A stretch of 64,000 nucleotides of DNA from NCBI GenBank assembly GCA_918807975.1, contig OU964919.1, positions 15,084,001 through 15,148,000 of the forward strand, written 5' to 3'. The notes beneath the pieces were generated by a model. That model was not told where the DNA came from. It ran no database searches and saw nothing but the letters and a program-made list of their open reading frames with translations. The position numbers were made by a program, and so were the translations under genes. The DNA comes from Aplidium turbinatum (Eukaryota > Chordata > Ascidiacea > Aplousobranchia > Polyclinidae). This document shows, piece by piece, positions 1 to 12,800 of the stretch (positions are counted from its first letter, which is position 1; every line of letters begins with the position of its first letter).

Positions 1-1227
1 ATAATTGTCACAATGTCCCGTAATTTTTTTGATTTTGAATCCATTCAGAAACCTATATAGGTCGCAGGTGGGAGTTTTTGGGGGTTAAACCTCCTTCTAT
101 TGAACTTGTTGGATCTCCCCCGGGTGCACCGCCACTTAGTCATGGAGGAACCATTTTAAAAGTAGATGGGCCCAGAGGTGCAACTGTCAAATTCAATCCA
201 ATTTCTGGCGGGCAACACGCAACCACACCCACATGTGCTGCCCATCAATAGTGGGCTCAACAGAAAAGTTTAAAGATTGGATTTCATCATGGAGCATTGC
301 TGCTTGGACTTTGAAAACTGATTCAATATAATTTTAGTGTGCTGAATCCGAACTCAGATTTTTACTATCACATCAGATTGTTGATATATGATAACAAAAA
401 TACTTTATTTTTGCCAAACATGGAAGATTTGACGCTGCGTTTACCACCAACATATGCAGTGTCATAGCGAAAGGTTAGTGTTAGACAGGCCAAAATAGCT
501 TAAATAGGCTGAGGTTACTGAACAAGCATTGCCATAAGCTTGCTTAAATCTTTGTTATTTCATGCAAAAATTGACAAAACAGGTCAATTGTATGTTTAGC
601 TTGATATTACTGTTTTGTTAAGAATGTTAACAAAGCAGTAATAAGCACCCAAATATTACTCTAAATCAGTCTTCAAAGTTTATAGAGCAAAAATCGTGTA
701 GACCAGTGAAAATCAAACCAGTGTGTAGCCTATCAAATGAGTGAAGACCTTTTTTTGGAACTCTCTCTCTGATTTTCTGTTTTCGTTACCTTTTCAAAGA
801 AATTTGGTTTTCAAAAGTGGGTGGGCCAGGCCCACCCAGAAAATAAAGCAGGTGGGCCCAGGCCCACGAGGTTCCTTCATGCCTGCCGCCACTCACAAAT
901 CACGCTGCGGGTAAAACAGGTTGGTTTTTTGAAGCCTTTGACCTGGCTATGTTTGTGTTCTTCTTTCCATTTCAATTTTCTTTCAGCCATTGAAGTTTCT
1001 GCAAAATGCCTCTTTTCACCCTTTTCAAATCAATGTGTAATTTGTTGAGAATTTGAAAAACTTGAGGCAGAAAATATCCAGATGTACAATATTGAAAGTA
1101 ATGCTTCAAAGGTAAGTTATAACTTACAATATCAATGCGCTCAGCGGAAATTGTAGCACCAGTTCACCCCAGCTGATAACTTTTATGTTCGTTGATTTGC
1201 ATGCCTACGTTTAATCGTTTATGTGGC
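1..1227. other. No gene seen; intergenic, possible transposon remnants
   Basis: No exon-like open stretch with splice sites is visible on either strand. GC-rich words built on GGGCCCA and GGGCCAGGCCCAC occur near 170 and 820-870 and look like weak inverted motifs, as at transposon edges, but I could not pair two ends or find a target duplication. Confidence 0.4.
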
Positions 1228-1235
1228 ATTTCATG

Positions 1236-2541
1236 CATAGGCGCCTAAGCCGTGGGGGCCAGGCCCCCACGCATATTTCTGCGTGGGAGCAACTTTTTAT
1301 GCTGCATTGATACATAAAACATGGATGAACTAGCGATCGGCAGCAGGAAAACATTTTTAAATGCGAACCGCAACAGCTTCGCGATAAATAATCACTAGAA
1401 CGAGTAGCGATGCTACAATCCCACCCCAGACAAAAAAAATCTGTCATTTTTACATTGATTTAACGTCTGCAGACGGAGACGCAGACGTCTGCGTCTTAGG
1501 CAGCAATGATTTTGCTGCCTAAGACATAGCAAAAATCTACCATTTTGCGTCGATTCAATGTCATCAGATGTTGAATGCACCCAAAAACAACATAATTTGC
1601 TACGTTGACGCAGCGTGCGTTTAGCTTAATGCGCTTGCAAACAGACTCGATGTCGCTTTCGAAAGTCGAAATCTCTGCAGAGAGTTGTCGCGGCAGTGAA
1701 TCGGTTGCTGTGAAAATGAACTTGAAGTCTCGGCCCGAGGTAACCACTAACCAACGTAACAAGGGCTGGTACAAACCGCATTGCGCACACGTGGCATAAT
1801 CAACACAACAACGGACTCGCGCGAACTGCATGGCGCACACACGACCGTTGCCATAGAAACCCGATCAAAGTCGGGAAATATGCGCATCTTTTGTTTCATC
1901 TGCAACACGAAAATGGGCGTATTACAGCGAATTGAAACTTGAAAGCAGGTAAGCGATAAGTTCCGATATTGTAGTGAAAAGGGAGCAATGTCAAGTCGAA
2001 AACTTAATCAAACATCTCTCCGTAACTATTTTTCAAGGGCTGTTTACGGATGTCAGCAACTTTTAAATTTATTCAAAGGTGACGTACTGTTGAATTGATG
2101 TAAACATGAATGATTTTGCTTTCAACAGGTATATTTTCAAGCGTATGATCAAGTTAGTATTTTCATTCCATTTACAGTATACCTTTTAGTAAACCTTTTC
2201 GTATCTTGTTTCATGCTAATAAATCTAGTTCGTTAAATCTGGTTTGTTCGTTACTTTAATTAAATCTAGTTCGTTGCTAAACTTTATGTTGTGCTTAGCA
2301 GAGTCGCAGTCCACCAACCGCTAGCCAACGCAGACGCATAGCATGTGTTTTGGTCGAGTTTTGTTTAGAATAATTAACGGTAGGTCGAACGTAGCGATAA
2401 CTCCGAGTGTGGCAATAAAAGCAATCCTAGTGTGACGACATAATTAGGTCATCCATCTGCGTGACATTTTGCTGAATTTACGTTGCTGCTGATGAAACAC
2501 GCTTTCGCCCCCACGGCCAAAAAAATAGTTAGGCGCCTATG
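1236..2541. mobile_element. Non-autonomous TIR DNA transposon (hAT-like), 1.3 kb
   Basis: The element begins CATAGGCGCCTA and ends TAGGCGCCTATG, and is flanked on both sides by the 8-bp direct repeat ATTTCATG (1228-1235 and 2542-2549). An 8-bp duplication is typical of hAT elements. GC-rich CGTGGGGGC and GCCCCCACG words lie just inside the two ends. No transposase frame is visible, so it is non-autonomous. Its left third (about 1395-1580) contains smaller palindromes, including a hairpin with arms GTCTTAGGCAGCAA and TTGCTGCCTAAGAC, which resembles the short palindromic repeat family seen elsewhere in the window. Confidence 0.75.
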
Positions 2542-2549
2542 ATTTCATG

Positions 2550-3229
2550 TTCCATCCAGTACGCATCAACCCTGAAGCGGAACTTGTCTCAAGTTAGAGC
2601 CACCACACAAACAATAGATTGCAACAAATTTATTTTACTCCAAATGGAGCAAATTCTCTCGAATAATTTTAAAAACTCAAAAACAAATTCAGTAAGTTGT
2701 ATGGTTCAAGAGATAGTAGGCCTGATGTTGCAGTTTGTGGTCATATTATTATGCATAGCTCAGCAAAAACCTAATAAAAAATGACATGGTAGGCTAAACA
2801 CAAACCACTTAGCAAATTGGCAACATTCTACAAAAACAATGATAAACTTTACACCATTTACGATTGGAGTTGGATTCAATTTTAAAATTATACGACGCAT
2901 TTTTAAAGTTCATAAAAAGAAGCATGAGTTGATATTTAACTGGAATATCGAAATTACGAATGAAAACAAAGCAGAAACATGGAACCTGCTTTAGCAAAAA
3001 TCGATATGATACAAAAATGCAATAAACAACTTGACTAAATCTATTAGATGGATGTGCAGTTGTGCACTATGCTTGACAGGAAAACAACGCATCAAAAACA
3101 GGCAATTTCCAGATCTCGATTGCAGAATTTATAGATGGTGCCAAGCTGAGTGAAATGTCGACAGAGTTCCGAAAAGCATTTAGAAATTGCTCAGTAGTTA
3201 ATCACGTGATCCAGTAGTCTTCCGTGGGT
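2550..3229. other. No gene seen; unique AT-rich DNA
   Basis: No recognisable coding, RNA or repeat feature. Short open stretches lack splice signals and family resemblance. Confidence 0.4.
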
Positions 3230-4203
3230 TTAACCCTTTGCTTTTCAACGTTTTTTTGGAAGTTAACTGCTCAAGGGGGGGCCGTTTTTGGATCAAATTC
3301 AATCAGCTGTTACGTGTTATCCGCTGATGCTATTTGAACAGAAGTTGCACTGGTGTGAAAGCAAATCATTTGTATATAAGTTTGAAAAGTCATTATTTTA
3401 AAATTTTATATGTTAAACTTGATATTTCAATTTTTGCAAAGGTACCCAAAAACGACAATTTTGATTTAACTTGCCGCTATTTAATTACCGTGCTAATCCG
3501 ATTTCATGCAAACTTCTGAATAACAAAGAGCTCGATCGAACGCACGAAGTGTGTGTGCGGTGTGCCGAATCATTGCATTGATTAGAATTTACGACTTGCG
3601 AGCAAATCTTATTGTAAGCTACTCACTGATTCTAAAATAGTTACAATCAAAGTAACATTGTTACACGAATTTGAAAAAAAAACAAAACTGCGTTTGTTGT
3701 CTTACATTTTTATCCTAAACTAATGCATTCCCAAACTCATGGCTAGCTTCTAGTTTTATGGAACCAAATTTCTCATAAGTAACACCTTAGCCTGCTTGAA
3801 TAGCTGTTTACATCTTCGTTTGTGTATTTAGGTCTACAATTGAGTTTGTAGTATGAATATTTTTAGTAGAGAGAAGACAGTTGAACAAGTTGTTGAAATT
3901 ATCTGAAATTTCTAAGTTCAAATTAGGTGCTTTTGAAATTGTGGATTTGTGTCAAGTCGCATCACAAATATCATGCAGGCCACATCATAAGTCATTTCGC
4001 TTACGGGTGTTTATAAACATGACTCATAAATTACATCCACAAAAAATACAGCATTTATATCAACAAAGCTAAGTTCGAAGCTCACTTTTTATTGAAGATT
4101 GTGTCAATCAATTCGAAATAATGCAACAGCGAATTGCCGCCAGCGTCGAAATAATGCAACAGCGAATTGAGGAACGTGCGTAAACAAAGGAAATGTGAAA
4201 TAA

Positions 4204-4281
4204 CCCACAGTCAGCAAATCTACATAAATTTAACGTTTACAAATGTTGAATCAATGTAAAAGGACTGGATTGCTGACTGGG
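4204..4281. repeat. Short palindromic MITE copy (CCCAGACAGC family)
   Basis: About 78 bp starting CCCACAGTCAGCAAAT and ending ATTGCTGACTGGG, with internal AATTTAACGTTT and GTTGAATCAATGTAAAA. It is a diverged member of the short near-palindromic family that recurs at 7793, 35642, 36308, 39482, 40015 and 50327. Confidence 0.65.
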
Positions 4282-5512
4282 TCCTTATTGTTTGAAGCAC
4301 TAAAAATACGCGTAATATCGACAACATCAGCAAGGCAGTGATTATGTTTCTGGCCAAAAAAAAAAAAATAACTTTTGACTTCAAAGATAAAAATGATTAT
4401 AACGAAGCTTCAAAGTTTGTCGTAAAACATTTTACAGAGATACAATAAACATAATCATTTTGTGCCAGATTGTGAGAAGACTTCCTAGATTCTTTCCAAC
4501 CATTTGCATGATTGCAAATTATTTTCTATAACTCTATATTGCTAAAAAATGGCTTCTTTGTTGAAACAACGTGGCTACAATTCTATAAGAAATTCTTAGG
4601 CCTACTACATTGAAGTAATGAAATTTTTTTTGTGATTTTGCTGATGACGTTTTACAATATCCGAGAAGTAAAAAATAATAATGATGAATTATTTTATAAA
4701 ACCGTGGTTTGCAAGTGCTTCACAAAAAATTGTTGAGGGAAAATTTACTATTAGACGTAAAACGTTTGTAAAAGAAAATTGTCGGTTTACGTATTTATAA
4801 TGTTTATTGCGCTGTTATCGAATTATAAACTGCCTGTATTGTCTACCTTTGTGGTTGCCGGCCAGCTTAGAGCAGCATGCAAACCATGCGTTTTTGGTAT
4901 TTGCATCGTGTTATGATTCTCGAAAATCTCCCACAAGGTCTTTATTTTTATCGTGATATTTTTGTGCCTTGTCTGTCCTGAACTTGAAGTCATTGTGCAG
5001 CACAATCCACATCGGTTTTTAGACTCAGTCTTCATTGAAAATCTTTTGTGTGGTGCATCATTTCAAGTAGTGTCTTCCCCTAAACTGTTACACAAATCGC
5101 CCAGAACCAGAACCATCGTGTTATCTTACAGCAGTTGAGAGCCCGTTATTGTATGTGTGGAATTATTACTGTAGATGTCTGACTAAATTCATGCCAAAGT
5201 TGAGCAAATTCTGCTTTCGGGATCCTTGCCGTTATTTACGGTATTTTTTGTTGATAAGTTTGGGCAGCATTTTTCCAAGATAAATGAAGACATCGGTATT
5301 GTTCGTCACTTAGATTTAGTTTTCTCAGCATTGTTTATTCATTCTTTGATCCACTAGTTTGTCCCACTTTTGGTATAATCGGATCGTTTATAGCCTAAAT
5401 GGCGGGTCTTCACAATAGCCGGCCTCTTATACATTGGCGCAACGTATTCAGATGTTGAATCAATGATGAAGAAAGCTGATTTGTTGTTTGTCTTATGTGA
5501 CGCCTAACTTTA

Positions 5513-5615
5513 TGCCTCGTCTACAGTACAAAATATTTTGTAATGTACATTGTGTACATTGTACATTTTGTTTGTAGGCCTACATTACAAAATATTTTGT
5601 AATGTAGATGAAGCA
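5513..5615. mobile_element. 103-bp palindromic MITE with TTA target duplication
   Basis: Starts TGCCTCGTCTACA and ends TGTAGATGAAGCA, flanked by TTA on both sides (5510-5512, 5616-5618). Inside, ACAAAATATTTTGTAATGTA is present in both arms, so the whole element can fold into a hairpin. The 3-bp TTA duplication fits the PIF/Harbinger superfamily. Its end resembles that of the 820-bp element at 45348-46167. Confidence 0.65.
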
Positions 5616-6486
5616 TTATCATCTTTATTTTGCGCTCTTTGGAACAAAACACAGTGCACTGTGAAACAAAAATACAGGACATAACAACAAGTAGGCGACA
5701 TAAATCAGTGAAGGGACGCCATCGAGTTAGCTGCTACGTGTAAATGAAGCCTATCTCATAATTTTGAGTATCTCACAATTACTGTTTGCAAAAACGCTAT
5801 TTCTCCGGCTTCTCCCAAAAGCATTTGCAGTGATACATTTCCTCAATTGCAAGTTTTGTCAATGAGAGCATTTCCATAGAACGTTTATTTCGAAACCAAG
5901 TTTTCGTGTCTTTATCCAAGAGAAGATTTCTTATTGTAACGTTTTTTATTCGTCAATGAATATTATCTGCTTGAAACAACTGTTTTGAATAGTTTGTGGC
6001 CTCCATAGTCTACTATTTTGATCGTGGATTGCTATTCTTCTTTGTAGAGCTGATAACGCAAAAAACGTTTGCTATTATTGTTTCTAATTAACAGCTTTGC
6101 GATCACTGGCTTTTCTTTGTAGCATAAGAAATAACGCGCTTTGTATTATTGAGGTCAAACCAAACAAAAGAAAGCAAGAGAATGCTTCTCTCTGCTCGCG
6201 CATATCGATGCACGAAGCAATTATGAGCTTATGGCTTGTCATCGCAATGTAATCCATTTCACGCTTTGCTGGAAGTTAGCTAGAAATAGCAAAAATTCAC
6301 CAAAATCTTGAATTTACAAGAAAACTACACAACTTTTAGCATCAAATTTAATATCATCAGATCCGCCTGGCAATTTTAGGAAAAGTCAAGAAAAACCAAG
6401 TGCATGGCGTTACTGTGCTTCAAATAATTAAAGGAAATATGAGGGGGGGGCCAAATCCGGCCTCCCTTTGAGGAGCAAAGTGTTAA

Positions 6487-6875
6487 GGGTATTTTCGGAT
6501 ATAGAGTCTGTAAAAGCAAATAATCTGGATTTCGCATAATGAAGTCAACTTTCTATATATGGAGTAGGTTAATAAACTGTGAAATTGTTATAAATTTATT
6601 TTAATAACCTTTTCTAAAGTAAATGTACACATTTAAATTGTTCTTTCATCTTTGCTTAATTTCGCAACAGGCCTTTGCTGGCCAGAACCAACACACAAAA
6701 TGGATCAGTACTCAGAAGGCTATGGACTTGAATCCGCGTTCGAAAATGCGAGATATTTCCCAAATAAAGAAGTTTTGCCACAAACCAAATAGGCTACCCT
6801 TAAACTTTTCTTTGCATCTTTAGTGAATGTGAAGCGCAAATGAAAGCTTTCCACTAACTAACAACATCTACCGCA
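6487..6875. other. No gene seen; 3' flank of the microcephalin gene
   Basis: Contains a short plus-strand open stretch beginning ATGGATCAGTACTCAG near 6700 that reads about 30 codons to a stop, but no partner exon or family could be assigned. Otherwise AT-rich DNA downstream of the minus-strand gene. Confidence 0.35.
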
Positions 6876-6881
6876 GCGTGA

Positions 6882-6887
6882 TTTTAT
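6882..6887 (-). terminator. MCPH1 polyadenylation signal overlapping the stop codon
   Basis: On the minus strand AATAAA overlaps the TAA stop at 6884-6886, in the context TTTTCAATAAAATCACG. This supports reading the last exon through to this stop rather than splicing at the GTACTA found at 6942. A 3' UTR would be very short if this signal is used. Confidence 0.6.
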
Positions 6888-9800
6888 TGAAAACTGTTGT
6901 CGGCTGTATGAAAGACAAAGACGTATGCACATGAAATAGTACCAAGAATCCACGTTTCTTTAACGGCAGGAAGCGAGTCCTTCAATGTGACATGCATCCC
7001 GACACGAACCAACGCACGATGGGGGCTACCAATCACTCTCCCTCCACACAACGTCACTAGCTCCTTCAATTCGCTCTGAAAGAATAAAAAGTAAGCGTTT
7101 TCTATTCACACAATTGCATTTTTCCCCCTTGTTTTACTATTATTATGTATTTTCAGAAAAGTTAGGCCGTGCTCAAATATATGACGACTTGGAAGGTGGC
7201 AAGTGTCAGAGCTCTCATGTTGTGCTACATAATATGTTGATGACAGACGTGTGGCTTCATGATACTATTTAACATTAATACTATTTAACATATGATACTA
7301 TTAGCCCAACGCGCTAACCACTCGGCAGCCGTGGCTGAGTGGTTAGCGCGTTGGGCTCGCAGTCGAGAGCCTGCATGTTCGACTCCAGCCGCCCGCACTT
7401 GCTGTTGTTTCTCTGGGCAAGAAACTTTACGATAATTGCCTATACCTAGTGATCGATTTCGAGTAATGGGTAGTACCAAATTTAAGTCATAAGTAGAGTA
7501 GACAACTGGAAACAGAGATTGCCGTCGGCTGCAGCGTGGGTCAGGTGTATGTCGGAAGGCGTACACCGATGCATAGCGCTCATGTCCGCTTTCCCGCAAT
7601 GCAGGATAAAGATAAACAAACAAACAAACATCACATGGATCGGGAATGAAAACAAAAATAGTAGAATATGATGCCTGAGAAGCTTCTGGCATCTCAATAT
7701 TCAAGCTATTTTAAGACAAATGCACGGTTCAGTTTTTAGATGAATAATAATTAATCCCTGTCAAGTACTAGTATGCAACCAACCCAAACAGCAAAAGTCG
7801 TCATTTTTACATTGATTCAACGTCTGCACAGGTCGAATCAATGCAAAATAACGGATTTTGCTGTCTGGGAACATATCAATCAACAAGATGCATATCACAA
7901 AACTTTTTTTCGTAAACTCGGTCCAATCTTACTTACCGATTCAGGTTGAGTGTTTGGGGAGACATAAACTTGCCCCTTGACAGGCCTGAAAAGAGGCAAC
8001 GACCACGACGTGGCACTGGAGCGCAACAAACGAGTTTGCTTGGCAGATGGAAAATACTCGACTTCGAATTCCTCTTCATTCAACCATCGACCTGCTCGCT
8101 TCGATTCCAGTAACTGTGAAATAACAAATATTGTCGTTAAAGGAATGTTTTAATTATTTGCTTGGTTGCCTTGTTCAATAACTGAAAGCCTTAGAAGAGT
8201 AGTAGAGGATAATGAAGATTAGTGGTAGTGGTATAAATTAGTGGTAGTGGTAAAAAATTAGCGGTATAACAAACCACACTGGACTAGGAAGATCCTCATT
8301 CAAAGTTTGAAAATTTTGCATGCCCTATTTTTCTCCTCGTTTTTCCAAATTTTAAAATTCATAGGTGTTGCGACCGTGCCATACTTTAAACTGACTGTCC
8401 TGTTTTGGTACCAAGCACGTTATAACGTTCACGTTTTGTCGCATCTATCTTTTTTAGATCTCTGATTTGCTTGGCATGTACTGTTTTTCGTTGTGATGGC
8501 AGAAATAAAAACAAACTGAAACAAAATATGCGACTCATAGTCACTAAATCTGCAGCAAAGATATAGCTTTGTTTATAATGTCTGTTTAAGCTTTGCCAAA
8601 TGCTACAAGAAGATACTCTTATCCTTGGGTTGTCAGGTCGATTTTTTTATGGCTAAATTCTTACAAATTTGGCGCCCCTGCGCCATACCGCAATAAAAGT
8701 AGAGTGGTACAAAGCAAGAGTATTTCGTTTGTTTGCTGTGTCATCCAGGACACGTGCAGTCGTGCACCTTTCTCGATGCATCGACGCATCAGACGAGGTT
8801 AATGGTGTGATCTGGGAAAGCCTACTTAGGAGATTTGAATTTGGTTGAGCAGATCGCTTAACGCCAATGGGGAGATAAAATCAGAAATAGCATTTATACA
8901 GTGGCATACCAATGATTAAAACTATGCTGCTAGTGCTGAGCCGCTGTACAATGGAACATTTCCTGACAATAGTAAAAATAATAATTTCACAATTTAGTCA
9001 CAAAATTCAAATCACCATCATTGCAAAATTTGAAAAAATAAATACTTAGTCATACCCAGTCTTTGGATAGCAGCCACAGACCTCTTGCAATCGCGTGAAG
9101 GACGTTCAACGTTCGCCTGGCAGCCCCGCAAACCACGTGACTTGTTCGATCGTCCTTAACGCTTGAATGAACACGGAAATTACCGAGATCCCGCACAATT
9201 TGTTCCATGTCAGCTCTCTCACTGAAAAGAAGTTTTAGCTTTCAAAACAACTTCTTTTGCAAATTGATTTGAGTTGTTGAACTGTAGTACTGAAGATGAA
9301 GAGTATAGTTTGTGCAACATTCACTGAACATTGCTTTTCAAGTTTTGCACTTTTTATTTTTACGTTTTCTTCATTTCTGTTTGTTGTACATCTTGCAGTA
9401 CAAACGCCAGTGGTCCATTAAAATGTGTGATATTATATCTCGTTTCGGAAAAAATAGTCTTGTTAGTTGTTTTGAAACGATTTTTATAAAATTGTTCACC
9501 TACTCGGAATGCAAACTGGTGAGGACAATTATTTGTTTCTTTTTTTCTCTTCGTTTTGCTCTGTGACGTTGGGATCGTGAATTTGATTGGTGCAAAGGAA
9601 CGGCAAGAAATTCCTCCGTGCTTCGTCTCGGTCGGGTAGGTTCAGTTATTTCTGTAATGAAGAAATCTTCCAAAATTCCCCGTGGAAATTTAAAGCAACC
9701 AGTTCCCATACCATAATTTACACCAGCCATGTATCTTAAAAACAGAATTTGCCACAGATGCCATTATAACCAGGGTTGCCATCGACATAGACCTCAAAAG

Positions 9801-12800
9801 AAGGACAACCGAAAAGTTAAATTTTTATACGAAACGAAACAAAATTTTTGAACAAATCTTTGCCTTTATACGAGCAATGACATATTTTTTGCCGGAAACA
9901 CTCTGCTCCAGCAACTCCTTGTTTGTAGAAAATACTTTGTGAATCTCACAAGCTCAGGTCTAAATTTACCTTTACTTGCAGCAGGGATTTGACTGTCATT
10001 TCACAAACTTCCTTTCCTTGGTCCATCGAGCCGAAATAAGTGAGAACACTCGCTCCAAAAACACATGGAACAAGTCTTAGAAATAAGGACGGCATGGCAA
10101 CCCTGATTACACCAAAATGTACACAATATCCAATTTCTCAATGTATTATTAATCATGTTGTTTTATAAAACGATGTATTGTTTTACCTTGAATAATCGCT
10201 GATTTGTTGAAGGATTTACTTGACTTGTTGGAAGGTGGGACAGTTTGAGGCTTGGCGTGCTTCTTTAGTGGCTTCCTATTAGTTTTTCTTCTATTTTCGT
10301 TAGAAGAGCTTGACGTAGTGGAGCCTGAAGAATGAAACATAATAAAAAGAGTGAATAGCAGTGAACACAACAAGGTCTCGGACGATTGAAAGCTTTCTTC
10401 AAAACCAATAAGATCACAAGTGCTCTTTATGTTTAACACGAAATCAAACGTTTTCGGCTTTAATGAAACCTTCGTCAAGAAAACTATTTTTAACGACATG
10501 TTGTTGCTAAAATTGCAACTGTTTTTGCGCCACAAAGCAACTGGAAACGGTGTGTTTAATGAACGATTAATAAAACTTTGAATCAATCAACACGATCACA
10601 CACATTCAAGTGCCAAGGAGAGAACTATAGCCAGGAAAACATGAAGTATGAAGATTGAGATAACGACGTACGAAAAATAGCAAGCACCGTGTTGATTGGG
10701 TTCACGCGCTTGTGACGTAACAAAACAATTTTCTACTACATCATCTTTCCACGAATACACCGATAAAAGAAAACCTGTTGTTTAAACTTGCTGGTTTAAC
10801 ACGTTAAGACAAAGTTATCTTACTTGAAGGTCGAGTTCTCTTTCTCCGGCAGCCATCTTGTAGATTCGAGGACACGTCAGCAAGAACAGAACGGTCGAAA
10901 GATACTGAACACAAAGTTTTTAAAAACCTTTTTAAAACGTAAAAAAAATTAACAAAACACACATTCACACAAATTGCTCACCTTCACGCGTGCACTCATC
11001 CTTATTATTGTCTTCATACGCAGTGCTGAATGATGGGTGGCTTGGTTTTCGGCGGCTGTTCATCTGCGTCTTCTCATCACTGTGTGAATGGATTGATTGT
11101 GAATATATTGATTAGTTCATACATTCTTGTGAGGGGATAAGAATGGTTTAGGAAAAAGTGGATGGGGTCTTTGGCGTACGTACTTTTTGAGTAGATAAAA
11201 CACATTACCAGGTAGTAATGAAAAATATATCGTTATAGGGTTGAAAACTAGACAAACTGCACAGTTTCGGTGGTTTCTCTCACATAAACAGTTCAATCTT
11301 CTGCACAGCTAATGTATGACAGCTTGTTTTGATACGACGTCACTAAAAACAAATACAGGAAGAAATGACATACCTGGAACTATCGGTTTCATTGCAGCAC
11401 GATGTCGAACTTCGAATAGGATCGAAAAATCGACCTCTAGTGGATGCAGCTTTCCTAAGCGTATGGCCGGGAGATGGCAGTGTGGAAACAGATGACGTTT
11501 CTAAAAAAGATTTAGCTTTAGAGATAGGCCGTGTTCAATACGCATCAATCAAAGACACTTCTTCAGTGACATAATTCAGTTTGCTTGCATTATGGATTGT
11601 GTTGGTAAATAACATAGTGAGTACAAAATCACAGTTGAAACCCAACTTTGTGGTACCTAAGAAAATGGCAGGATCAAATAAACCCCTCAAAAGATTATAG
11701 ATTTTGCATAAACTTTGTCTCTTCATAATGGAAAGTCAATGGAAAGGAAAGTATAACGTAGTCGTATAAATTAGATGGAAAGTGTGAAGTAATCGTAAAA
11801 AATTACATTCGCCCCGATGATGTTCATCAGTGTGACAGGCAAAACGTTAGTGTCGTTAATGAATACAAGTGTAGCATTGTCTTGACATTACATATCTTAC
11901 ACAGCACTACATGGCATTCGAATTCAACCAAACAGGTCCTACTGCGCAATAGGAAATTCCTCAAACCGAAATGTCTGTTTACATCACACAGACTGACACA
12001 TTGAGTTTGAAATCAACATTAAATCCGGTATGCAACCACTAAGAAGTTAGTGACAAACCTGAACAAACAGGAGTGTGTCCAACATTTAAACAAGTTGACC
12101 GGCGGCGGAAATTATTTGAAATCGCAACCGAAGCGTTGATGCTGGAGAGTCTCCGTGACTTCCGGAGGACCTGGAGCAGAAAGATATGGTATGAAATGCA
12201 AGATCAACTAGAAGAGGATTTAAATGACATAAATAAAATAATCACCACCTGAGGACTTTCTGGAGCCAGGGGACTCAAAAGAACTGACGTGGGTTCAAGA
12301 TCTTGGTTGCATAACCTCCGGCGGACTTTCTTGGGCAAATCTGTGATTTAAATTTGCAAAATAAAATTAGTGTAAAGATTTCTCTGAAGATGAGCGAGTA
12401 AATGGTGTGCGAAAGGTTAGTACAAGAATATACAAAATCATTCTCAAAAAGCAAACCTATAACTACAGGTTGATCAATGATCATACTGTAATCGATTCAT
12501 GAGCTGTTCTTGACAACAACGATGCAGCCGCAGCCCACAAGTCTTGGAATATTTCAAGTTCATTGCAGTAAAAACAAGATAGATTAACAGTATCAGAAGA
12601 GAATATTTAAATACGATGACTTTTTTAGTGTAGTTGAAAGATTGAAGTTTTCCTTTATCACACATCAATGAGCAAACATAAAGCAAAATGAAACCACAAG
12701 ACATGATATTCATGATAATTCCAATCTCTCCACAATAAACAAATAACTGCGGTATCTCACTTTTAATGGCTTCATGTTGAGGAAGGGGGGGTGCCGGATC

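Larger units (their letters stand above)
3234..6482. mobile_element. Possible piggyBac-like remnant, 3.2 kb
   Basis: Both ends lie against TTAA (3230-3233 and 6483-6486). The left end starts CCCTTTGCTT and the right end, reverse-complemented, starts CACTTTGCTC; both are followed within about 50 bp by G-rich GGGGGGGCC tracts in related arrangement. TTAA target duplications and a CCCTTTGC-type terminus fit the piggyBac superfamily. No transposase frame survives inside, and two smaller repeats lie in it (4204-4281, 5513-5615). The ends could be a coincidental pair, hence the modest confidence. Confidence 0.4.

Noticed and set aside
7326-7400. Functional tRNA gene with Ser/Leu-like head
   Set aside because: The A and B boxes are present but the acceptor stem does not close and the sequence continues into a SINE body repeated at 23262.
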